From assembly GCA_964452155.1 (NCBI GenBank), contig CAYVLC010000093.1:1-10319 (forward strand): DNA of 10,319 nt, given 5' to 3'. Shown here piece by piece: positions 1-6,050 of the stretch. This DNA is from UBA2632 sp964452155. Its GTDB lineage: Bacteria > Bacteroidota > Bacteroidia > Bacteroidales > Dysgonomonadaceae. Every line of letters starts with the position of its first letter. Position 1 is the first letter of the stretch. Position numbers and translations under genes: made by a program. The notes under the pieces are model-generated. The model searched no databases and was not told the origin of the DNA. It saw only the letters and a list, made by a program, of their open reading frames with translations.

Positions 1-23
1 TTCATCATCACTTCTTACTATTT

Positions 24-55
24 CTGCTTCGCAGCACACCGATTCGGAAATCGGC
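24..55 (+). repeat. Interspersed hairpin repeat, copy A
   Basis: A 19-base word starting CTGCTTCGCAG and ending CACACCGA is followed by 8 bases and then TCGGC. The same 19-base word followed by 7 bases and TCGGC is found at 10208-10238. Two small stems are visible: CTGC/GCAG around a TTC loop (24-34) and CCGAT/ATCGG around a 6-base loop (39-54). It lies outside any gene, about 150 bases upstream of the regulator gene. It could be a REP-like or transposon-end repeat dispersed in the genome; two copies do not allow a firmer assignment. Confidence 0.55.
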
Positions 56-159
56 AAGCGGAACACTTAATTCTTAATTTTTCAAACAACCAATACCCAA
101 TGCAAGAAAAATAAACTATCCATCACACAAAACTTTTTTAAAGCATAGTTGTCCTATCA

Positions 160-175
160 TTTAAGCTAGCTTAAA
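160..175. promoter_or_regulatory. Probable DtxR/MntR-family operator
   Basis: TTTAAGCTAGCTTAAA is a perfect 16-bp palindrome ending 27 bp before the start codon of the metalloregulator gene. Its central core, AAGCTAGCTT, resembles the known DtxR/IdeR box, whose core is AGGTTAGCCTAACCT-like. The likely reading is metal-dependent autorepression of the regulator-receptor operon. No convincing TAnnTTTG element could be fixed next to it, so the exact promoter is unresolved. The remaining bases of the 1-202 leader are AT-rich with no coding signal. Confidence 0.6.
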
Positions 176-202
176 AAAACAAAGAAACAAACCAACACAA
201 CA

Positions 203-859
203 ATGTCAATATCGATAGAAAACTTTGTGAAAACAATCTACTTGCAAGAGCAGCGCATGGGCGAAGACACACGCCCAGGCACACTTGCCAAATTGTTGAA
301 CATAACCAATGCTGCCACTACAGACATGGCGCGCAGCTTGGCTCAGAAAAATCTGGTAAACTACACCAAATATCAAAAACTATCGCTTACACCCGAGGGA
401 CGAAAACTTGCACTAAACATATTGCGCAAGCACAGACTATGGGAGGCTTTTTTGCACAAAACGCTGAATTTGTCGCTACAAGAAATACATGAAGAGGCCG
501 AACAATTGGAGCACTTGACCTCCGATTTCCTAGCCGATAAGATAGATGCCTATCTAAACCATCCGGCAGCTGACCCTCACGGCGACCCTATTCCCTGCAA
601 CGATGGTATTGAAACACCTACGAATGAGGCCATTGTATTGTCGGAGGCGGAGATATACAAAGATTACACCATTGTGAGACTATTTAGTTCTAATCCGGAT
701 GTTTTCGATTTCTGTGCATCAAACGATATTACGATAGGAAGAACCTTGAGGGTAGAAAAGATATTTGAAGAAATGAAGATGATAGAAGTAAGCATTGGCG
801 GGAAACACCTACTGCTAAACGAAGATTTTACAAACATAATTTACATAGAAACAAAATAA
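203..859 (+). CDS. DtxR/MntR-family metal-dependent transcriptional repressor
   Basis: A 218-residue cytoplasmic DNA-binding repressor that senses Mn2+ or Fe2+. It has three parts: a winged-helix DNA-binding domain (about 1-66), a helical dimerisation and metal-binding domain (about 70-135, with the family motif DPHGDPIP at 124-131), and a C-terminal FeoA/SH3-like domain (about 145-216). Visible metal ligands are H77, E81, H96, E100, E103 and H104. The position that is Cys102 in DtxR is Glu100 here, as in MntR, which favours manganese-type sensing. The residues matching Asp8 and Glu11 of Bacillus MntR are Asn7 and Lys10, so the second metal site is not classical. The start is supported by the IENFVKTIY helix-1 motif at residues 5-13. 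The gene follows a palindromic operator candidate and is followed after 11 bp by a TonB-dependent receptor, its probable regulatory target. Iron sensing cannot be excluded. Confidence 0.9.
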   Translation: MSISIENFVKTIYLQEQRMGEDTRPGTLAKLLNITNAATTDMARSLAQKNLVNYTKYQKLSLTPEGRKLALNILRKHRLWEAFLHKTLNLSLQEIHEEAEQLEHLTSDFLADKIDAYLNHPAADPHGDPIPCNDGIETPTNEAIVLSEAEIYKDYTIVRLFSSNPDVFDFCASNDITIGRTLRVEKIFEEMKMIEVSIGGKHLLLNEDFTNIIYIETK

Positions 860-870
860 CAACAAAAAAG

Positions 871-2547
871 ATGACAAGAAAATTTGCAACTCTATTAATA
901 GCTCTAGCTACATTGCTGGCACCGCTATGGGTATGGGCACAAAAGACAGATGCCAATGTGTTTGGCGATGTGCAATCGGGTGGCGAGCACGTACCTTTTG
1001 CCAACATACTTGTGAAAGGAACAAACAGAGGAATATCTACCGACGAAACGGGGCACTATATGCTCATTGACCTGCCCGAAGGCAAACACACCCTTGTGGC
1101 AAAGTTTATTGGCTACAAAGATCAAGAAAAAGAGATTGTAGCAGTAGCGGGCAAAACACTCACCGTAAATTTTGAACTAGAGCGTGAGCTAATGTCGCTT
1201 GACGAAGTGGTAGTAACGGGCACAAAAACTTTTCAGCGCAAAACGCAAGCTCCAGTTATTGTGAATGTGTTGGGCAAAAACACGCTGCAGGCTGTAGATG
1301 CCAACAATATAGCCGAGGGCCTCAATTTTCAACCTGGTTTGAGGGTAGAGACAGATTGCCAGACATGCAACTACACACAATTGCGCATGAATGGTTTGGG
1401 AGGTAGCTACTCGCAGATTTTGATAAACAGCCGCCCCATATTTAGTCCCCTCATTGGGTTGTATGGTTTGGAGCAGATACCGGCAAGCATGGTAGAGCGC
1501 ATAGAAGTGGTGCGTGGTGGTGGGTCGGCTCTATATGGATCGAGTGCCATTGGTGGAACCGTGAATGTGATAACACAGATACCTCAAAGCAATTCGTACG
1601 ACGTTAGTTATGCCTACCACAGCATCAATGGCAGAGCCAACGACAATTTGATAAATGCCAACATAAGCATGGTAAACAAGAAAAGGAATGTAGGTGCAGT
1701 GCTGTTTGTGAGCCATAGAGACAGAGAGCAATATGACCACCAAGGGCTCACACTAAACCCAGATGGAAGCACAACGAAAGAGCGCGACAACTATTCGGAA
1801 TTGCCGAAGCTAAAAAACAATTCGTTTGGTGGCAACCTTTTTTTCAAGCCAACCGACAATCAGAAACTAGAACTCAACTTCACTAGCATGTACGAATATC
1901 GGTATGGCGGAGAAATGACACATAAGTTGGCTCATTTGGCCAAGCAATCGGAAGAGCGCATACACCATATACTCATGGGAGGAATGGATTATGAGATTCA
2001 ACTTAATGACTACCTTACCACGCTGAATGTATATGTGGCTGCACAGAAAACAGACCGCGACCACTACACAGGACTCTATCCCGAAAAAGATGAGTACGAT
2101 ACAGAAACAGAGTTCGAAGATGCCCTATTTGAGCACCTCTCTAATCCACCATATGGAAAAACAGACAATACAACAATGCAAGGCGGCGTGAGTATCAATC
2201 ACAATCTGACCGATTTCTTATCGGGTACAAACATGTTGACGGGTGGCGTAGAGTATCAGTATGACGAAGTGGTGGACTCAATACCTCAGTACGATTACGA
2301 AATAGACCAACAAACCAAAAATCTAGGTGCTTTTCTGCAGAGCGATTGGAGAATAAACAAGGCATTTACTTTGCTTACAGGGGTAAGGGCCGATAAGCAC
2401 AACTTTCTGGACAATCCAATTGTGAGCCCTCGTGTATCGTTGCTCTACAAGTTGAAAGACTACACACAGTTTAGAGCTACTTGGGGTACAGGATTTCGTG
2501 CACCACAAGCATTCGACTCCGATTTACACATTGCCTTTGCAGGCTGA
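871..2547 (+). CDS. TonB-dependent outer-membrane receptor, N-terminal part (interrupted by in-frame TGA)
   Basis: N-terminal 558 residues of what should be a ~797-residue receptor importing a metal complex, haem, cobalamin-like compound or siderophore across the outer membrane. Visible parts are a Sec signal peptide (about 1-23, cleavage after VWA), a carboxypeptidase-regulatory-like beta-sandwich (about 28-112), a TonB-box-like DEVVVTG at 111-117, a plug domain (about 120-235, including VVRGGGSALYG near 213-223), then beta-barrel strands up to GFRAPQAFDSDLHIAFAG. The plug carries a C-x-x-C pair (C163, C166) before TQLRMNGLGG. The frame stops at TGA 2545-2547 and continues in the same frame to 3264. 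Truncation here removes roughly a third of the barrel, so this product should not insert properly. It lies 11 bp behind the MntR-type regulator and is probably co-transcribed, which suggests a metal-related substrate. The exact ligand cannot be read from sequence. Confidence 0.88.
   Translation: MTRKFATLLIALATLLAPLWVWAQKTDANVFGDVQSGGEHVPFANILVKGTNRGISTDETGHYMLIDLPEGKHTLVAKFIGYKDQEKEIVAVAGKTLTVNFELERELMSLDEVVVTGTKTFQRKTQAPVIVNVLGKNTLQAVDANNIAEGLNFQPGLRVETDCQTCNYTQLRMNGLGGSYSQILINSRPIFSPLIGLYGLEQIPASMVERIEVVRGGGSALYGSSAIGGTVNVITQIPQSNSYDVSYAYHSINGRANDNLINANISMVNKKRNVGAVLFVSHRDREQYDHQGLTLNPDGSTTKERDNYSELPKLKNNSFGGNLFFKPTDNQKLELNFTSMYEYRYGGEMTHKLAHLAKQSEERIHHILMGGMDYEIQLNDYLTTLNVYVAAQKTDRDHYTGLYPEKDEYDTETEFEDALFEHLSNPPYGKTDNTTMQGGVSINHNLTDFLSGTNMLTGGVEYQYDEVVDSIPQYDYEIDQQTKNLGAFLQSDWRINKAFTLLTGVRADKHNFLDNPIVSPRVSLLYKLKDYTQFRATWGTGFRAPQAFDSDLHIAFAG
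2545..2547 (+). other. In-frame TGA nonsense codon splitting the TonB receptor
   Basis: The codons here read GCA GGC TGA GGT GTG TCG, giving A-G-stop-G-V-S. From memory of the family, this point is normally AGGGVS, so TGA stands where GGA (Gly) is expected. A single G-to-T change explains it, and no frameshift is needed because both halves share one frame. The barrel sequence after the stop is intact to its native TAA. No other gene in the window carries an in-frame TGA, so genome-wide recoding is not supported. Confidence 0.85.
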
Positions 2548-2550
2548 GGT

Positions 2551-3264
2551 GTGTCGCGCATTACCCTGGACCCCAACCTAGAGGCCGAGCGTTCCAATAG
2601 TATTAGTGGGTCGGTCAATTTTGACAAACCTACCGAAAGATATATCTTTGGAGTTACGCTAGAAGGATTTTACACACAATTGAAAGACGCATTCTACCTT
2701 GAACCAACGGGATCGGACGACAGAGGAGAGTTGTTTGAGAAAAGAAATGGCCCAACAGCAGTGGTGAAAGGTGTAACACTTGAGGCACGCGCCAACTACA
2801 ACAAGATGGCTCAAATAGAGGCGGGTTTTACGTTGCAAAGCAGCAAATACAACGAACCCATTGCTCATTTTGATGAACAACCCAAAGGGAAACGAGAGTT
2901 TATGCGTAGCCCCAATCAGTACGGCTATGGAGTAATAACGCTTACACCTGGCAAAAACTTTAGTGCTTCGCTGAGTGGTATATATACAGGCACCATGCTA
3001 TTGGCAAAGTTCTCGCCCAATGAAGAGTGGGCTCCCAATGAGTACCGTAAGTCGCCACGTTTTGCAGAGCTCAACCTGAAGCTGGGCTATACACTACCAG
3101 TAGAGATGGTAAACTCTAGTGTAGAATTATTTGGGGGTGTTAAGAATATAACCAACTATTTTCAATCCGACTCTGACAACTACAAAAACAGAGATAGCGA
3201 CTATATGTATGGGCCAGCACAGCCAAGGACTATATACGTGGGCATTAGATTGAAATCTATTTAA
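2551..3264 (+). CDS. TonB-dependent receptor, C-terminal beta-barrel part
   Basis: These 237 codons are the continuation, in the same frame, of the receptor that stops at 2547. They code for the last beta-barrel strands: alternating hydrophobic and aromatic segments such as YIFGVTLEGFYTQLKDAFYLE, a conserved FGGVKNITNYFQSD segment near the end, then DYMYGPAQPRTIYVGIRLKSI, the typical terminal strand of this receptor family. The piece has no signal peptide and no plug. Its GTG at 2551 is only the first possible start after the stop; independent translation would give a cytoplasmic fragment with no likely role. It is best treated as the 3' part of one broken gene of about 797 codons (871-3264). 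The barrel shows no other damage, which argues for a very recent lesion or a base-call error. The native stop TAA (3262-3264) overlaps the left inverted repeat of the downstream element. Confidence 0.85.
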   Translation: MSRITLDPNLEAERSNSISGSVNFDKPTERYIFGVTLEGFYTQLKDAFYLEPTGSDDRGELFEKRNGPTAVVKGVTLEARANYNKMAQIEAGFTLQSSKYNEPIAHFDEQPKGKREFMRSPNQYGYGVITLTPGKNFSASLSGIYTGTMLLAKFSPNEEWAPNEYRKSPRFAELNLKLGYTLPVEMVNSSVELFGGVKNITNYFQSDSDNYKNRDSDYMYGPAQPRTIYVGIRLKSI

Positions 3265-3487
3265 CCTGCATTATTCATCACTCCTTAAGTGTATATATAT
3301 TATCTTGCTTGTAATCAATAGTATATAGATTGTTTTTGCTCTTATATGGATGCCCACTTTTGGGCTATGTTCGCTTTTATCTTCACGCATCTGCTTTGTT
3401 CCAAACTCCTTGAAATAGTGGCCTATATCGGTGGAGTTCGAGGCCTAGCATCTACGTAAAGCTAAAAACGTGAATAATGCGGATTAA
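3261..3487. mobile_element. MITE-like element with 17-bp terminal inverted repeats
   Basis: The sequence TTAACCTGCATTATTCA (3261-3277) is matched on the opposite strand by TTAATCCGCATTATTCA (3471-3487), identical at 15 of 17 positions including a 10-bp perfect core GCATTATTCA. Both ends carry TTAA, which could be either the tip of the inverted repeat or a target duplication. The 227-bp interval holds no full gene. An open minus-strand stretch from 3444 ends in a stop at 3271-3273 just inside the left repeat (39 codons from an ATG at 3390). A 37-codon plus-strand frame runs from 3346 to 3459. Neither is recognised. A 5-bp GCCCA/TGGGC hairpin is at 3352-3365. A non-autonomous or decayed insertion sequence is the best reading. 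Confidence 0.5.
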
Positions 3488-3511
3488 TTGTCAATTCCTA
3501 TTTCAATTGCA

Positions 3512-3550
3512 AAGGGCTTGTATGGTTTTATTATGACCATACAAGCCCTT
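3512..3550. terminator. 15-bp perfect hairpin between convergent genes, probable bidirectional terminator
   Basis: Arms AAGGGCTTGTATGGT (3512-3526) and ACCATACAAGCCCTT (3536-3550) are perfectly complementary around a 9-base loop. The hairpin sits between the 3' ends of the plus-strand receptor and the minus-strand TatD gene, where a shared terminator is expected. Neither strand has a clear U-tract after the stem, so it may instead act as an RNA-stabilising 3' structure. Confidence 0.6.
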
Positions 3551-3559
3551 CGATATTGA

Positions 3560-3612
3560 TAGAACTAGGTTGTTCTACTCTGACTACGTAGCGGTTATCG
3601 TGACTAATCGCT
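3560..3612 (+). other. Two further small stem-loops in the convergent intergenic region
   Basis: TAGAAC/GTTCTA (3560-3565 and 3572-3577) form a 6-bp stem with a 6-base loop. AGCGGTTA (3590-3597) pairs with TAATCGCT (3605-3612) through 8 bp including one G-U pair that forms only in plus-strand RNA. With the 15-bp hairpin they make three stems in about 100 bases. They could be 3'-UTR structure or a small RNA; no promoter was seen for them. Bases 3613-3660 are plain AT-rich sequence. Confidence 0.3.
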
Positions 3613-3660
3613 CAACTCCTCACTCTTCAACATTCCGCTTTTAACTTTTAATTCTTTCTG

Positions 3661-4350
3661 CTATTGCTCTTCTACAAAATACGAAGGAGGCCTTTGCAAT
3701 GTAGGAAACACGCGATGCACATTTTGTGCTATTTGCGCAGCAAAATCTTCTATATCTAAGTTCAGAGCATTGGCTATTTGCTGATAGACATCTCTTATGT
3801 CCATTTCGTCTTCGTCGGTTTCGCAGAAAAGAGAATTGATGGGAATATACTCTAGCGAATCTACATTGAACTTGTTGCCCAAAGAAAACATGAAACCCGC
3901 TTTGACCATTTGCTGTGTAACCTGTGGATTGGCCCTGAAACCATGAATTATCCAGGGTTGTGTAGGTTTAGATTCTTTGCGAATATGATAGAGTTGCTCC
4001 CATGCTTTTACTGCATGAATGATAAGTGGTTTTTTCAATTGTTCGGACAACTCTATGTGGCGCTTAAATACAGGTGTCTGCACACTAAGCGAGGGGCCCT
4101 TAATTTTATCTAAACCTGTTTCGCCTATAGCAATAATGCGCGAATCGGAAGCTATTTCTGTAAGATACTTCATTTGAGGTTCGCTATCTTCGGAATACCA
4201 AGGATGTATTCCACAAGAAAAACTGTGACGATTGTATGTGCCCTTTGCTACTTCAAACTCCAATGGATATACATCTAGAATACATGAATGATAGGGATCA
4301 TCGTTGTCTTCTAGTAAAATCTGATGCGTATGAATATCGTATAGTTCCAT
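3661..4350 (-). CDS. TatD-family metal-dependent hydrolase (putative deoxyribonuclease)
   Basis: A 229-residue TIM-barrel hydrolase of the TatD family, cytoplasmic metal-dependent enzymes with 3'-5' exonuclease or DNase activity in characterised members. The ligand motifs are all present: H-x-H at H7/H9 in YDIHTHQ, CGIHPWY (46-52), the glutamate E77 in AIGETGLD, H112 in LIIHAVKAW, H136 in WIIHGFRAN and D179 in CETDED. It is shorter than the usual 255-265 residues, with abbreviated loops, but no key residue is missing, so it looks functional. It is the last gene of the minus-strand series, 113 bp after yidD. That gap contains a weak -7-like element (TATCTTTC, 4377-4384), so it may have its own promoter. 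The substrate is not deducible; the DNase role is inferred from the family. Confidence 0.92.
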   Translation of the reverse strand: MELYDIHTHQILLEDNDDPYHSCILDVYPLEFEVAKGTYNRHSFSCGIHPWYSEDSEPQMKYLTEIASDSRIIAIGETGLDKIKGPSLSVQTPVFKRHIELSEQLKKPLIIHAVKAWEQLYHIRKESKPTQPWIIHGFRANPQVTQQMVKAGFMFSLGNKFNVDSLEYIPINSLFCETDEDEMDIRDVYQQIANALNLDIEDFAAQIAQNVHRVFPTLQRPPSYFVEEQ

Positions 4351-4376
4351 AAGTTATTGATGATAAGTTTGCAAAC

Positions 4377-4384
4377 GAAAGATA
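4377..4384 (-). promoter_or_regulatory. Weak -7 promoter element candidate for the TatD gene
   Basis: On the minus strand TATCTTTC matches the Bacteroidota -7 consensus TAnnTTTG at all fixed positions except the last. It lies 26 bp upstream of the TatD start codon in the 113-bp gap after yidD. No good -33 element was seen, so this is tentative. Confidence 0.3.
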
Positions 4385-4463
4385 GCGTATATTGTAAATA
4401 AGAATGATTGATTGTGCAATGTATGTTTGTGTCTGTGTGGACCAATTATTGTTATAACTAGTG

Positions 4464-4724
4464 CTATGGAACAGGATCGTAGCCATGGCCACCCCATGGA
4501 TGGCAGCGTCCTATTCTTTTGGCCGCCAATAGCGACCCCTTGAATGGGCCATGCTTCTTGATGGCCTCAATGGCATATTGCGAACATGTGGGGGTGTACC
4601 TACAGGTTGCAGGTAAAAGTGGAGAAATAGCATATCGGTAAAAAACAATGGGGGCAATTAAAACCTTGCCTCCTATTTTCGTTAAATTACTCACTCTCTT
4701 CTGTTTTTTGGGTGCGTATTGCAA
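4464..4724 (-). CDS. yidD: YidD membrane protein insertion efficiency factor
   Basis: A small inner-membrane-associated protein that assists the YidC insertase. The whole family core is visible: an amphipathic N-terminal helix (LIAPIVFYRYAISPLLP, about 22-38), the cysteine motif CRYTPTCSQYAIEAI (41-55), and the C-terminal RCHPWGGHGYDPVP (73-86). The open frame gives 86 residues from the ATG at 4724, which overlaps rnpA by 38 bp. A GTG at 4694 would give 76 residues, nearer the common YidD length, and overlaps the rnpA stop by only 8 bp (GTGAGTAA). The second start is a real alternative, because the first ten residues (MQYAPKKQKR) are not family-like and lie in rnpA coding sequence. The overlap implies translational coupling to rnpA, the usual bacterial pairing. 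Confidence 0.95.
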   Translation of the reverse strand: MQYAPKKQKRVSNLTKIGGKVLIAPIVFYRYAISPLLPATCRYTPTCSQYAIEAIKKHGPFKGSLLAAKRIGRCHPWGGHGYDPVP

Positions 4725-5097
4725 TTTGCTTCAATGCTTTTCGCATTGCTTTTTGTATCTCTACGTAGTCAGACGAAGTGTCTTTTACGTATATAAAAGC
4801 AATATCTAATGATTGCTCTGTTGTATCTATATTATTTATAAGCTCTCCGTTGAGCCTATACGACTCACGTATCAACCGCTTGATGCGATTGCGATGTACT
4901 GCTTTTTTAATTCTTTTCTTAGGCACACTTACCAATATAGAACATTTGTTTATAGGGCTTTGTTCATGTTGCAGATAGACAATCCTCAACGGATAACTTA
5001 TAAAACTTGTGCCCAAGGCAAATATAGCATCTACTCTTTTAGCTCCAGTAACACGCTGCTGTTTCTTGAATGTATATCTTTCTTCTATTTTTGTCAT
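4687..5097 (-). CDS. rnpA: Ribonuclease P protein component
   Basis: A 136-residue basic protein that binds the RNase P RNA and helps it remove the 5' leader of precursor tRNAs. The family signature is clear: an N-terminal F-K-K-x-x-R-V segment (10-16), a central strand region (FISYPLRIVY, 32-41), and the RNR helix KKAVHRNRIKRLIRE (64-78) that contacts RNA. Its length is normal for Bacteroidota. The ATG at 5097 is the first start after a 158-bp gap downstream of hemD; a perfect -7 element (5118-5125) sits about 20 bp upstream, leaving a leader of only about a dozen bases. Its last codons overlap yidD. No rpmH precedes it, unlike in many other bacteria; the hemD - rnpA - yidD order is the familiar Bacteroidota arrangement. 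Confidence 0.96.
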   Translation of the reverse strand: MTKIEERYTFKKQQRVTGAKRVDAIFALGTSFISYPLRIVYLQHEQSPINKCSILVSVPKKRIKKAVHRNRIKRLIRESYRLNGELINNIDTTEQSLDIAFIYVKDTSSDYVEIQKAMRKALKQIAIRTQKTEESE

Positions 5098-5117
5098 ACT
5101 GAAACAATGATATGATA

Positions 5118-5125
5118 CAAAAGTA
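5118..5125 (-). promoter_or_regulatory. -7 promoter element for rnpA-yidD
   Basis: On the minus strand TACTTTTG is a full match to the Bacteroidota -7 consensus TAnnTTTG, about 20 bp upstream of the rnpA start in the only long gap (158 bp) of the minus-strand series. A matching TTTG at -33 was not seen. The position supports a separate transcript for rnpA-yidD. Confidence 0.45.
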
Positions 5126-5255
5126 ATACTTTCGTAAAATGGACGATTCTATGTGACTTATAGTGCCCGGTTTTCATTGTTTTTATAAAAACATGATTAA
5201 ATTGAAGAACATTCAGATACTTTTTTTAATCGAAAAGAAATGAACCGATGCCTAC

Positions 5256-6017
5256 TTAGCTATATTTCTTATGGTTTTCGATCAAAAACTGGTCGAGTGC
5301 TGCAGTCATAGAAGGTATGCCAGGTGCTGGAGCTTCACAATCTACTTTTATGCCCAACTCTTTAAGATTATCGGCAGTAGCTTTTCCAAAACAACCTATT
5401 GCCATCTTGTTTTGTTCGAAATTGGGGAAGTTTTTGATTAACGATGATACACCCGATGGGCTAAAGAAGATAAGCATATCGTAATCTAGTTTTTCGCCAT
5501 TTTCAAAATCATTACTCACCGTTCGATACATAATGCTTTTGGTGTAGTCTAACTTTTTCTTTTCCAAGAAGATAGCTACATCATCGTTGTGCTGCTCTGA
5601 TACAGGCAAGAGAAACTTCTCTTTGTTGTGTTTTGTAAAGGCAGTTGAAAGACCCTCTATTCTGCCTGTTTGGCTAAAGAATATTTTGCGCTTACGATAA
5701 ACAATATACTTCTGTAAGTAGAGAGCAATTGTTTCTGAGTTACAGAAATATTTCATCGACTCTGGCATAGTGATGCGCAACTCTTCGCAAAGCGAAAAGA
5801 AATTATCGACTGCTGTGCGTGCAGTAAAAACAATAGCACTAAAATCTAAAATCTGAATGCGTTGTTGTCTAAACTCTTTAAGAGGCAATCGCTCAATTTT
5901 GATAAAGGGACGAAAAGTTATTTCTACCTGATGATTTTCCGCAATTTCATAATAGGGAGACTTGTCACTAGTAGGTTTTGGTTGCGAAACAAGAATCTTT
6001 TTTACTTTCGAGCTCAT
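5256..6017 (-). CDS. hemD: Uroporphyrinogen-III synthase (HemD family)
   Basis: A 253-residue cytoplasmic enzyme expected to cyclise hydroxymethylbilane to uroporphyrinogen III with inversion of ring D, a step of haem, sirohaem and cobalamin synthesis. HemD proteins have low sequence conservation; the support is the two-lobed pattern: an N-terminal KKILVSQPKPTSDKSPYYE start (6-24), FSAIVFTARTAVDNFF (59-74), and a second lobe with YDMLIFFSPSGVSSLIKNFP (179-198) followed by IGCFGKATADNLKELGIK (207-224) and the APxPGIPSM segment (229-237). These match the Bacteroidota HemD subgroup. It lies 33 bp behind the DUF4271 gene, a pairing common in the phylum, and upstream of rnpA. Assignment to the family is firm; catalytic activity is inferred. 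Confidence 0.88.
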   Translation of the reverse strand: MSSKVKKILVSQPKPTSDKSPYYEIAENHQVEITFRPFIKIERLPLKEFRQQRIQILDFSAIVFTARTAVDNFFSLCEELRITMPESMKYFCNSETIALYLQKYIVYRKRKIFFSQTGRIEGLSTAFTKHNKEKFLLPVSEQHNDDVAIFLEKKKLDYTKSIMYRTVSNDFENGEKLDYDMLIFFSPSGVSSLIKNFPNFEQNKMAIGCFGKATADNLKELGIKVDCEAPAPGIPSMTAALDQFLIENHKKYS

Positions 6018-6050
6018 ATAATGCTTGTGAGTAATATAATAATAGTATGT

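Noticed and set aside
2545..2547. UGA recoded as glycine (genetic code 25) or tryptophan across the genome
   Set aside because: All other genes use only TAA or TAG as stops here, which briefly looked suggestive. However, none has a single in-frame TGA, including glycine-rich metK, and Trp is coded by TGG. Ten genes without a TGA stop is within chance.
2545..2547. UGA as a selenocysteine codon
   Set aside because: The family position is glycine, not cysteine, and no plausible SECIS-like hairpin was seen right after the codon.
3421..3460. tRNA-like fragment (GTTCGA with GGCC arms)
   Set aside because: The T-loop word is present but the flanking bases do not form a T-arm, and no anticodon or acceptor stem can be built.
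4298..4492. Minus-strand 64-codon frame across the yidD-TatD gap
   Set aside because: It overlaps both the TatD start and the yidD end in another frame and shows no protein-like pattern.
5179..5192. AT-rich 14-bp palindrome GTTTTTATAAAAAC upstream of rnpA
   Set aside because: Easily produced by chance in AT-rich spacer and not linked to a known binding site; it lies too far from the -7 element to assign a role.
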